The notes below the pieces were generated by a model. It saw nothing but the letters and a program-made list of their open reading frames with translations. It made no database searches and had not been told where the DNA came from. From contig SKXG01000132.1 of the NCBI GenBank assembly GCA_007128525.1, forward strand, positions 1 to 14,041: 14,041 bases of DNA, in the 5' to 3' direction. Of this stretch, positions 7,160 to 14,041 are shown piece by piece. Within the stretch, counting starts at the first letter, position 1; the number at the start of each line of letters is the position of its first letter. The DNA is from Pseudomonadales bacterium. GTDB taxonomy: Bacteria; Pseudomonadota; Gammaproteobacteria; Pseudomonadales; Azotimanducaceae. The position numbers and the translations under genes were made by a program.

Positions 7160-8229
7160 GGTCCGAACACCGGCCGGGCAGCGGTCGCATCCGGATCCGC
7201 ACTGCGCATCTGCTGGCCCAGTACCGTCCAGACCTGGTCCGGTCCCAATTGCGCCAGACAGGCCGGCTGAACTTCCTGACCATTCCAGCTGACCTGCGGG
7301 CCAAGATAGGTGCAGCGGCGCTGCAGGCAGGGCGCGCAGGGGAAACGCCCCTCCAGGCTGATGGCGCTGGCGCCCCGTATACCGGTCAGCTGCGGACTGG
7401 TTGGGCCATACAACGCCACCGTAGGCCGGTCGAGCGCGGCCGCGAGGTGCCCCAGCCCAGTATCGACGGTAACGACACCAGCAGCAGTCGCGAGCTGCGC
7501 GCTGAGCTGCGCCAGGCTGCCGGGTGGCAGAACTTCTGCGCCTGAACGCCCGTCCGCAATCGCTACACCACGGGCCTGCTCGGCATCACTGCCACTGGGC
7601 AGAAGCACGCGGAAACCAGCATCCAGAGCCAGCCCGGTCAGCGCCTGCCAGTAGGCCAGCGGCCAGAGTTTGTTGTCCCAGCTGGTGCCATGCAGAAAGA
7701 CCATGGCCGGCTGCGCCGTCGCCGGCGCAACAGCGATGCGTAAACCGAAGTCCGGCGCGCTATCGGACAATGGGTAGTCGCAGGCTTGTGCCAGAAGCTG
7801 CCGGGTGCGGTCGATGGCGTGTTGGCCACGCGGTACCGGCAAACGACGCCCATAGGCCCAGGCAGCCAGCGACTCGCGTGCAGACTGGCGGTCCGGGCCC
7901 GCTCGCAACCGGCCCCGCGCCAGGCGTGTAACCAGCGCGCTTTTTATAAGCCCCTGGGCATCAATGATCAGGTCGTAGTGACGGCTCCGAAGCGCCCGGC
8001 TGAAGCGACGCCAGTCATCCCGATAACGCCACGGGTGCCGTCGCCACAGGCGCAGCGCGATGGGTTTAATGTTGTTGACGCCGGGATGCAGCCGGACCAG
8101 ATCGGCATAGCCTTCCTCGACCACCCAGTCGAGCTGCACGTCTGGACGCGCAGCCAGCAGATCCGAGACGGCCGGAAAGCTGTGGACCACATCGCCAAGC
8201 GACGACATTTTGATCAGCAGCACCCGCAT
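7156..8229 (-). CDS. waaC: LPS heptosyltransferase I WaaC (GT9 family)
   Basis: Transfers the first L-glycero-D-manno-heptose from the ADP-sugar to Kdo of the Kdo2-lipid A acceptor. The 357-residue protein begins RVLLIKMSSLGDVVHSFPA, the standard WaaC opening, with Asp13. Other marks are QGLIKSALV (92-100), SWDNKLWP with Lys187 in the position of the ADP-heptose phosphate-binding Lys, and VDTGLGHLAAALDRPTVALY (255-274), the GT9 C-domain signature with Asp256. It is longer than the E. coli enzyme; the extra part includes a Cys cluster CAPCLQRRC at 298-306 and a weakly conserved tail. The start codon overlaps the waaF stop in TGATG, which indicates translational coupling. Confidence 0.96.
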   Translation of the reverse strand: MRVLLIKMSSLGDVVHSFPAVSDLLAARPDVQLDWVVEEGYADLVRLHPGVNNIKPIALRLWRRHPWRYRDDWRRFSRALRSRHYDLIIDAQGLIKSALVTRLARGRLRAGPDRQSARESLAAWAYGRRLPVPRGQHAIDRTRQLLAQACDYPLSDSAPDFGLRIAVAPATAQPAMVFLHGTSWDNKLWPLAYWQALTGLALDAGFRVLLPSGSDAEQARGVAIADGRSGAEVLPPGSLAQLSAQLATAAGVVTVDTGLGHLAAALDRPTVALYGPTSPQLTGIRGASAISLEGRFPCAPCLQRRCTYLGPQVSWNGQEVQPACLAQLGPDQVWTVLGQQMRSADPDATAARPVFGP

Positions 8230-9245
8230 CAGACAGGCACCTTGAGACGCTCAAGCACCATGACCGGATCCAGCTGGCGCAGGCAGTTCAGGTGGCCGAG
8301 CGGACACTCGCGCTGAAAACACGGGCTGCAGTCCAGATTCAGGCTCAGCACCTGAGCCTCATCGCCCAGCGGCGGCGTAAACGCCGGGCTGGTGGAGCCG
8401 AACAAGGCGATCACCGGCCGCCTGACGGCGCAGGCCAAGTGCATCAGCCCGGAATCATTGCTGACCACCTGATCGCAGCAACTGAGCAAATCCAGCGCCT
8501 CAGTCAGCCCGGTACGGCCGGCGAGGTCGTGAACCCCACCCCGGGCTTCCTCCGGTATGGCGGCCAGAATCGCCTCAGTGGCGCTCCGATCCGCCGGACC
8601 GCCGAACAGCCAGACTTGCCCGCCGTGTGACACCCAATGACTGGCTACGGTAGCGAAGTGGCCCGGTGGCCAGCGCTTGGCCGGGCCGAACTCGGCACCA
8701 GGACAAAGGCCAAGCACTGGCCCTTTGCCCACCAGGCCAAGATGCTGACGCGCTGTGGCGGCGGCTTCCTGATCCACCTGCAGCTGCGGCATTGGCCGCG
8801 GCACCGGCAGGGCAGCGCCAGGCGCCATGCCCAGCGCCAGAAAGCGGTCGATCATCAGCGGATAGGCCTGCGGATCGAGACGGCGATAGTCGTTCAACAG
8901 CACATAGCGCTGTTCACCAAGCCAGCCGGTGCGCCGCGGAATGCGTGCCCACCAGGGCACCAGCGCGGATTTCAGGCTGTTGGGCAGCACGATCGCCCAG
9001 TCATAGGCTCGTGCGCGCAGATCACGGGCAAAGGCGCGGCGGCGGCGCCAGGCCAGCTCACCGTGGGCAAACGGAAACTCGATGGTGTCGCTGACCTCTG
9101 CCATCCGCAGGGCCAGCGGCCGGCTGGCGGGCGGCGCCAGCACATCGATGTCCGCCGCGGGTACCGTGCTGGCCAAGCGCCTGACCAGGCTGTGCGCCAT
9201 CACCATGTCGCCGACCCAGGACGGCGCTACAAGCAGAATTTTCAT
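8229..9245 (-). CDS. waaF: LPS heptosyltransferase II WaaF (GT9 family)
   Basis: Adds the second heptose to heptose I of the LPS inner core from ADP-heptose. The 338-residue length is normal. It opens with KILLVAPSWVGDMVMAHSL, the WaaF version of the N-terminal glycosyltransferase B strand and loop, with Asp13. LPNSLKSALVPWWARIPRR (87-105), PGAEFGPAKRWP (182-193) with Lys190, and SNDSGLMHLACAVRRPVIAL (262-281) with Asp264 follow. The Cys cluster CSPCFQRECPLGHLNC (306-321) is typical of WaaF. The start is the ATG at 9245, 29 bp after the glnE stop; no strong ribosome binding site is visible ahead of it. This is the first LPS gene of the unit. Confidence 0.96.
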   Translation of the reverse strand: MKILLVAPSWVGDMVMAHSLVRRLASTVPAADIDVLAPPASRPLALRMAEVSDTIEFPFAHGELAWRRRRAFARDLRARAYDWAIVLPNSLKSALVPWWARIPRRTGWLGEQRYVLLNDYRRLDPQAYPLMIDRFLALGMAPGAALPVPRPMPQLQVDQEAAATARQHLGLVGKGPVLGLCPGAEFGPAKRWPPGHFATVASHWVSHGGQVWLFGGPADRSATEAILAAIPEEARGGVHDLAGRTGLTEALDLLSCCDQVVSNDSGLMHLACAVRRPVIALFGSTSPAFTPPLGDEAQVLSLNLDCSPCFQRECPLGHLNCLRQLDPVMVLERLKVPV

Positions 9246-9274
9246 CGCAGCATTGTACCCAATCGGGACGCGGA

Positions 9275-12166
9275 TCAGGCACCGAGCAGCGATGTCCAGC
9301 AGGCCCGCACGTCTTCCTGATATTGCTGCAGCACGGCGCTCGCGCGCCTGTCATCGGGCAGATCCAGTGCCGTGCGATGGCGTTCTGCACGCAGCGCAAG
9401 ATAGGCCTCTTTCAGCCGCGCCGCCCAATCCGAGCTGATCAGCTCGAGTTCAGCAGCCGTTTCCAGGATTCTGATGTTGTCGCTGTAGCGGCACAGTTCA
9501 GGATGCTCAGCAGCCCAGGCCAGCACCAGATATTGGACGATGAACTCAATGTCGACGATGCCGCCGGCATGGCGTTTGAGGTCGCCTGATCCCGACGCTG
9601 TCTCCTCAATACGCCGGCGCATGTCCACCACCGACTGGCGCAGCGTCTCGCGATCACGCTGCTGGCACAACGTGGCCTGCCGCATCTGCTCAAAAGCTTC
9701 TGCCAGGTCCGGGTCGCCGGCGACAACTCGAGCCCGGACCAGCGCCTGGTGCTCCCAGGTCCAGGCGTCTTCTGACTGGTAGCGCTGAAAAGCTTCCAGC
9801 GAACTGACCAAGGTGCCGGCATGTCCGCTGGGCCGCAGCCGCATGTCAACTTCATAGAGCGACCCGGAGTGCGTACGAGTCGTCAGCACCTGCATCAGGC
9901 GCCGCACCATGCGATGCAGAAAGCGGCCATGCTCATCACCGAGCTGGTGCACGAAAACAATATCAAGATCGGAATCCGGCCCCAACTCCAGGCCACCAAG
10001 CTTGCCATAACCGACGATAATGAAAGGCCGCGGTTCGGGACTCGGTGCGTCTTCGGTGCTACGCCAGGCAATACGCAGTGCGGCCTGCAGGATGACCTCC
10101 GCCAGATAGGTGTAGTAGTCGCTGACATGCATCAGCGGCAGTATGCCTTTCAGCTCACACGCAGCGACCCTGAAAGCATGCGACTCTTTGAAACGACGCA
10201 GCACTTCGAGCTGGGCTTCGAAGTCATCCTCCGCCACCCAGCCAAGTCGTTCAGCGAGCTGCTGAGAAAGCGTGTCCTTGTCTGCAACGGTGTACAACAA
10301 CGCCGGATCAAGCAGCTCGTCCAGCAGCGCTGGATGTTGCGCCAACTCGTCACTGAGCCAGCGGCTGTTGGCGCAGATCTGCACCAGCTCGGCCAGTGCC
10401 TGTGGGTTCTCCAGCAGCAGCATGAAATAAGCAGAGCGGCGAATGATGGCCTCGAACAGCGGCACCACGCGAACCACCGCCAGATCCGGCTGCGCCGTCG
10501 CGACAGCTGACGCCAGAAACAGTGGCATCAACTGATCAAGCCGGCCACGACCTTCACGACCAACCCAGGGTCGGTCCCGGGCTGTCTGCAGTCTGCGCAG
10601 GTGCTCGGCTACCGCCTCAGGATCATCAAAACCGGCATCCGCAAGCGCCGCTTCACGGGCTGTGTCATCGTCAGACTGCCACATCAGATGCCAACGATCC
10701 TCGGCTTCCTGATCGCCCTCCGCCCGAATGAGTCCATCAAACTGACCAGCCACAAAACGACGGTATTCCATCAACACGTCGCTCAGCGCCTGATAGCTGT
10801 CATAACCCATCAGGAGTCCAATTCGAGCCTGATCGGTCTCATCGGACGGCAGCTTCTGTGTTTGCCGATCGCGCAGACCCTGCAGCTTGTGCTCCAGATT
10901 GCGAAGAAACTCATAGGCTTCGTAAAGCCGGGCCGCCAGTGATTCGTCCAGCAGGTCCAGCTCACTGAGCGCCTGATAGGTGCGGTGCATACCGCGTTGC
11001 CGCAGTGGTGCATAGCGGCCGGCCCAGATCAACTGCATGACCTGGGCGATGAACTCGACATCACGAATGCCACCAGGGCCGAGTTTGATGTCATCGGCCA
11101 TGGCACGGGCGCTGCGCTCGGCGCTGATGCGCGCCTTCATATCGCGCAATGCATCAATGGCGCCGAAGTCCAGATAGCGTCTGAACACAAACGGCCGCAG
11201 CATCTCAAGCAACTCGGCACCCGCTTGCTGGTCACCGGCACTGACCCTGGCTCTGATCCAGGCATAGCGCTCCCAGTCCCGGCCATGCTCTTCGAAGTAG
11301 CGCTCCATCGCGGCAAAGCTGCCTGCCAGCGGGCCCGCGTCACCGAACGGCCGAAGTCGCATGTCAACGCGAAACACGAAACCTTCGGACGTGGTGTTGT
11401 CGAGCAGCTGGATCAGCCGCTGACCCACTTCGACAAAGAACTGCTGCGTGGTCTTGCGCTCATCCTCGGTGGTGCCGTCTTCAGGGAAGGCGAACACAAG
11501 ATCAATATCGGACGACAGGTTCAGCTCACCGGCACCGAGCTTGCCCAATGCCATGATCACCATCTGCTGCGGCTCGCCGCTGTCCTCCCCAAGCGGTTGC
11601 CCGTTCTTGGCCACGGCCTGGCCGTGCACCCAATCGAGCACCTGTTGCAGGCATATATCAGCCAGCTGGCTGACCTGCCCGGTGGTTTCTGCCATATCCG
11701 CCTGACCGCAGAAATCTCGCCAGACGATCCGGGCCATGCAGCGATTGCGCCAGCGCCGCAGAAATCGGGCAGCGGCCTCGGTGGATTCTGCAGCAGCCAG
11801 GCCGGCCTGCAGCGTGCTGACCAGATCATCGGCGGCCAGCGCCTGGTCAAAGGCCCGCGCCTGCAGTGCCCCTAGTAGCCAGTCCGGTTGGCGGCAACAG
11901 GTCTCAACAAAGAAGTCGCTGGTGGCCAGCAAATTGGCAAAGGGGCGCTCGTAGCCGGCATCGGCGAGCAAGGCAAGCAATCGCTGCGGGGCATCAGGCT
12001 CCGTAGCTGTGCTGTTGTCCTGGCTCTGGTCCTGGTTCTGGCCGCCATCCTCCTGAAGCTGCCACTCGATCAGCGCTTCATGCAAACGCTGCCACTGATC
12101 CCGCGCCGGTTCACGCAGGGCGTCGGGCAGTTCAGTCAGATCGGGTTCGTCAACGGCTCTGGCCAA
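9275..12166 (-). CDS. glnE: Bifunctional glutamine synthetase adenylyltransferase/adenylyl-removing enzyme
   Basis: Attaches AMP to, and removes it from, glutamine synthetase, under control of PII and glutamine, and so adjusts nitrogen assimilation. The 963 residues fit the family. It has two nucleotidyltransferase halves, each followed by a helical regulatory region: N-terminal de-adenylylating half with GKLGAGELNLSSDIDLVF (208-225), and C-terminal adenylylating half with GKLGGLELGPDSDLDIVF (721-738). VDMRLRPFGDAG (267-278) and VDMRLRPSGHAG (773-784) supply the further metal-binding Asp in each half. Both halves look intact. The start is a TTG at 12166, overlapping the end of gspE by 17 bp; an in-frame stop lies just upstream at 12191-12193, so an earlier start is nearly excluded. 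An unusual Gln/Asn/Asp-rich stretch sits at about residues 39-60. Confidence 0.97.
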   Translation of the reverse strand: MARAVDEPDLTELPDALREPARDQWQRLHEALIEWQLQEDGGQNQDQSQDNSTATEPDAPQRLLALLADAGYERPFANLLATSDFFVETCCRQPDWLLGALQARAFDQALAADDLVSTLQAGLAAAESTEAAARFLRRWRNRCMARIVWRDFCGQADMAETTGQVSQLADICLQQVLDWVHGQAVAKNGQPLGEDSGEPQQMVIMALGKLGAGELNLSSDIDLVFAFPEDGTTEDERKTTQQFFVEVGQRLIQLLDNTTSEGFVFRVDMRLRPFGDAGPLAGSFAAMERYFEEHGRDWERYAWIRARVSAGDQQAGAELLEMLRPFVFRRYLDFGAIDALRDMKARISAERSARAMADDIKLGPGGIRDVEFIAQVMQLIWAGRYAPLRQRGMHRTYQALSELDLLDESLAARLYEAYEFLRNLEHKLQGLRDRQTQKLPSDETDQARIGLLMGYDSYQALSDVLMEYRRFVAGQFDGLIRAEGDQEAEDRWHLMWQSDDDTAREAALADAGFDDPEAVAEHLRRLQTARDRPWVGREGRGRLDQLMPLFLASAVATAQPDLAVVRVVPLFEAIIRRSAYFMLLLENPQALAELVQICANSRWLSDELAQHPALLDELLDPALLYTVADKDTLSQQLAERLGWVAEDDFEAQLEVLRRFKESHAFRVAACELKGILPLMHVSDYYTYLAEVILQAALRIAWRSTEDAPSPEPRPFIIVGYGKLGGLELGPDSDLDIVFVHQLGDEHGRFLHRMVRRLMQVLTTRTHSGSLYEVDMRLRPSGHAGTLVSSLEAFQRYQSEDAWTWEHQALVRARVVAGDPDLAEAFEQMRQATLCQQRDRETLRQSVVDMRRRIEETASGSGDLKRHAGGIVDIEFIVQYLVLAWAAEHPELCRYSDNIRILETAAELELISSDWAARLKEAYLALRAERHRTALDLPDDRRASAVLQQYQEDVRACWTSLLGA
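12017..12040. repeat. 12-bp tandem duplication inside glnE
   Basis: GTCCTGGCTCTG (12017-12028) is followed directly by GTCCTGGTTCTG (12029-12040), differing at one base. On the coding strand it encodes QNQDQSQD within the Gln/Asn/Asp-rich stretch near the GlnE N-terminus. The unit is a multiple of three, so gain or loss of a copy would keep the frame. Confidence 0.7.
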
Positions 12167-13955
12167 TGGGTACCACGCGGAGCACTTCGTTCATGGTCGT
12201 CAATCCGGCGCCAACTTTCTGCGCGCCTGACAGTCTCAGTGTGCGCATGCCTTCTTTCAACCCGGCCCGGCGCAAGCTGTCAATATCAGAGTCTGCTGTT
12301 ACCAGCGTCTTGATACTCTCACTGAGTGGCAGGATCTCATACAGACCGACCCGACCCAAGTAGCCGGTGTCTCGACACTCCAGACAGCCAACCGGATGAT
12401 AGACCTTCGGCGGGGCTTTCGCCTTGAACGGCTGAATCAACAGATCCCAGGCTTCAGCATCCGTCTCGTCAGCCACTTTGCAGTGCGGACACAGTGTACG
12501 CACGAGACGTTGCGCCATAATACCCAGTACTGTGGCCTTGATCAGATAAGGTGGCACGCCGAGATCCAACAGGCGGGTTATGGCGCTCGGCGCATCATTG
12601 GTGTGCAGGGTGGAGATCACCAGATGGCCGGTCAGCGCGGCCTGCACCGCCATTTCCGCCGTTTCCAGGTCGCGGATCTCACCGACCATGATGATGTCCG
12701 GGTCCTGCCGCAGCAATGCACGAACGCCGGATGCAAAGCTCAGGTTGATGTTCGATTGCACTTGCATCTGATTGAACGCAGGCTCGACCATCTCGATCGG
12801 GTCTTCGATGGTGCAAACGTTGACTTCGGACGTGGCCAGCTGTTTCAGGGTTGAATAGAGCGTCGTGGTCTTGCCGGAACCCGTGGGACCGGTGACCAGT
12901 ACGATGCCATGCGGCGAACTGATCATCTGCTGCCAACGGTCAAAGTCTTCACCAACCAGACCCAGCTGCTGATAACTGCGCTGCAGCACATCCGGATCAA
13001 AGATCCGCATCACCATCTTTTCCCCAAAAGCCGTCGGCAGTGTCGACAGACGCAGTTCAATCTCCGCGCCTTCCTGGCTTTTGGTCTTGACCCGACCATC
13101 CTGCGGCCGGCGTTTTTCCGCCACATCCATGCGGCCCAGGATTTTCAGCCGGCTGGTCACGGCCGCATTGACGGCCGCCGGCAACTCATACACATGGTGC
13201 AGTACACCATCGATCCGAAACCGGACGATGCCCTGTTCCCGACGCGGCTCAATGTGAATGTCGCTGGCGCGCTGGTCGAACGCATACTGCAGCAGCCAGT
13301 CGACGATGTTGACGATATGGGCGTCGTTGGCTTCCGGCGACTTGAGCTGGCCGAGCTCCAGCATCTGCTCCAGATTGCTGATCGCCGACACCTCAAGCCC
13401 CTGATCCTCGGCCTTGGCCACCGACCGGGCCATGGTGTAGAACTCAAGCGTGTAGCGGCTTAAATCTGCCGGGTTCGTCACCACGCGCCGGATCTCACGA
13501 CCCTGCAACACCTGGGTGAGCATACTCTCCCACTGGCGCATATAGGGCTGGGCGCTGGCAATGACGACGTGGTCTTCGTGCACTTCGACGGCCAGAATGT
13601 TGTGGCGCTGGGCAAAGGCGTACGACATCACATCGGTACTGCGTCCGACGTTCACTTTGAGCGGATCAATGCGGTAGTAGGGCTGGCCGCACTGCTCGCA
13701 GAGCCAGTGCGTCAGCGTATCGAGATCAAGCACTTTGCCCGGCCGCTCAGGGTCGGCCAGCTCGCGCTCGGCAATCAGCTCAAGCGGATGCAGGTGCAGC
13801 TGACGCTTGGTCCGCGGCGTGATCAGAATGTCTTCAGCATCCCGCTGCTGCACCCGACCCTGGCGAACCAGATCGTCGAGCAGCCCACGCAGATCGAGCA
13901 GGCGCTCGGGCGTATCCATTACCGCCGTCGGGCGCTTGGATTCTGATGCGGCCAT
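12150..13955 (-). CDS. GspE/PulE/PilB-family secretion ATPase, without visible partners
   Basis: Hexameric ATPase of the kind that powers type II secretion or type IV pilus assembly from the cytoplasmic face of the inner membrane. Of 601 residues, about 1-170 form the N-terminal GspE-II domain. The ATPase core follows: RASDIHIEP (229-237), Walker A GPTGSGKT (356-363), Asp box TIEDPIE (382-388), Walker B region LLRQDPDIIMVGEIRD (414-429) and His box LTGHLVISTLHTND (441-454). The zinc-binding CPHC (489-492) and CLEC (524-527) pairs are present. All catalytic parts are intact. No gspD, gspF, pilC or pilin gene is in the window, so I cannot choose between GspE, PilB and a solitary paralogue. The ATG at 13955 has AGGA only 4 bases upstream; the in-frame ATG at 13919 is a possible alternative. 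Its 3' end overlaps glnE. Confidence 0.9.
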   Translation of the reverse strand: MAASESKRPTAVMDTPERLLDLRGLLDDLVRQGRVQQRDAEDILITPRTKRQLHLHPLELIAERELADPERPGKVLDLDTLTHWLCEQCGQPYYRIDPLKVNVGRSTDVMSYAFAQRHNILAVEVHEDHVVIASAQPYMRQWESMLTQVLQGREIRRVVTNPADLSRYTLEFYTMARSVAKAEDQGLEVSAISNLEQMLELGQLKSPEANDAHIVNIVDWLLQYAFDQRASDIHIEPRREQGIVRFRIDGVLHHVYELPAAVNAAVTSRLKILGRMDVAEKRRPQDGRVKTKSQEGAEIELRLSTLPTAFGEKMVMRIFDPDVLQRSYQQLGLVGEDFDRWQQMISSPHGIVLVTGPTGSGKTTTLYSTLKQLATSEVNVCTIEDPIEMVEPAFNQMQVQSNINLSFASGVRALLRQDPDIIMVGEIRDLETAEMAVQAALTGHLVISTLHTNDAPSAITRLLDLGVPPYLIKATVLGIMAQRLVRTLCPHCKVADETDAEAWDLLIQPFKAKAPPKVYHPVGCLECRDTGYLGRVGLYEILPLSESIKTLVTADSDIDSLRRAGLKEGMRTLRLSGAQKVGAGLTTMNEVLRVVPIGQSR

Positions 13956-13963
13956 ACCATCCT

Positions 13964-14014
13964 GTGCCTGGCACTACTGGTGAATTTCCAGTTAATGCCA
14001 AGGGGTGTGGCATT
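13964..14014. promoter_or_regulatory. Upstream region of gspE with three adjacent inverted repeats and a possible promoter
   Basis: Reading the + strand there are three dyads: GTGCC-T-GGCAC (13964-13974), ACTGG-N7-CCAGT (13976-13992) and AATGCCA-N7-TGGCATT (13994-14014). Single bases separate them. On the - strand the outermost dyad contains TTGGCA (14001-13996), a possible -35 box; a weak AGTAGT follows at 17 bases. A promoter here would begin transcription only about ten bases before the gspE ATG. The dyads could be operators or half-sites of a dimeric regulator. The remaining sequence up to 14041 shows nothing further that I can support. Confidence 0.35.
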
Positions 14015-14041
14015 TCAACAGGCAATGTTAGACCGCCATCA

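Larger units (their letters stand above)
3554..13955 (-). other. Predicted gspE-glnE-waaF-waaC-waaG-waaP-kinase transcription unit
   Basis: Seven genes run in the same direction. Junctions seen in the sequence: gspE/glnE overlap 17 bp; glnE/waaF gap 29 bp; waaF/waaC share one base in TGATG; waaC/waaG overlap 4 bp in ATGA; waaG/waaP overlap 8 bp (or more with an earlier start); waaP/tandem kinase overlap 4 bp in ATGA. No gap is large enough for an obvious internal promoter, though one could lie inside glnE. Co-transcription is inferred from spacing. Confidence 0.7.

Noticed and set aside
6602..7270. 222-codon + strand frame opposite waaG and waaC
   Set aside because: It spans the junction of two well-supported genes on the other strand and contains no recognisable domain.
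8292..8345. Cys cluster in WaaF read as a possible zinc-finger fusion
   Set aside because: The C-x2-C-x4-C-x6-C pattern is a usual feature of WaaF proteins, so it is not a separate domain.
9246..9274. Possible promoter or hairpin in the glnE-waaF gap
   Set aside because: Only 29 bases are available and no -10/-35 pair or stable dyad is seen.
10985..11875. 296-codon open frame on the + strand opposite glnE
   Set aside because: It lies wholly within the confidently identified glnE gene, its product has no recognisable motif, and long antisense frames are expected in GC-rich coding DNA.

Overview
The window reads as a chromosomal segment of a GC-rich Gammaproteobacterium. The main evidence is a block in the order glnE, waaF, waaC, waaG, waaP, extra LPS kinase. 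This resembles the lipopolysaccharide (LPS) inner-core cluster of Pseudomonas and its relatives, where glnE also lies close to waaF. Species-level placement is not possible from this sequence alone. No tRNA, rRNA, CRISPR array, insertion sequence or phage gene was seen, and the layout looks like stable core genome at the right and more accessory genes at the left.

Left part (1-3548). A gene fragment on the + strand enters from outside the window and ends at 241. It converges on an unrecognised 671-residue gene on the - strand (286-2301). The C-terminal half of that protein carries residues in the order Gln-(5 residues)-Cys ... Trp-His-Ala ... Asn-Pro-Asn, which is the arrangement of a papain-like cysteine peptidase. 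Divergent from it, across 146 bp, is a class II-type histone deacetylase/acetylpolyamine amidohydrolase gene (2448-3548, +) with all its zinc and catalytic residues. This pair is the least expected part of the window.

Right part (3554-13955, all - strand, transcribed right to left). A GspE/PilB-family secretion ATPase without any visible secretion partners is followed by glnE, the bifunctional regulator of glutamine synthetase. Then come waaF and waaC (the two heptosyltransferases), waaG (first core glucosyltransferase), waaP (heptose kinase) and a 497-residue protein with two WaaP/InaA-type kinase domains in tandem. The genes overlap by 1 to 17 bp, except for a 29-bp gap between glnE and waaF, so they look like one translationally coupled unit that builds and phosphorylates the inner core of LPS. 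The unit meets the deacetylase gene tail to tail only 5 bp away, with an imperfect hairpin across the junction.

Intergenic signals. Only two regions have room for a promoter: 2302-2447, and the sequence upstream of gspE (13956-14041). They share an 11-base word followed by CTTGACA or CTTGGCA. The gspE side also holds three small inverted repeats lying next to each other. Both observations are sequence-based; what they do is inference.
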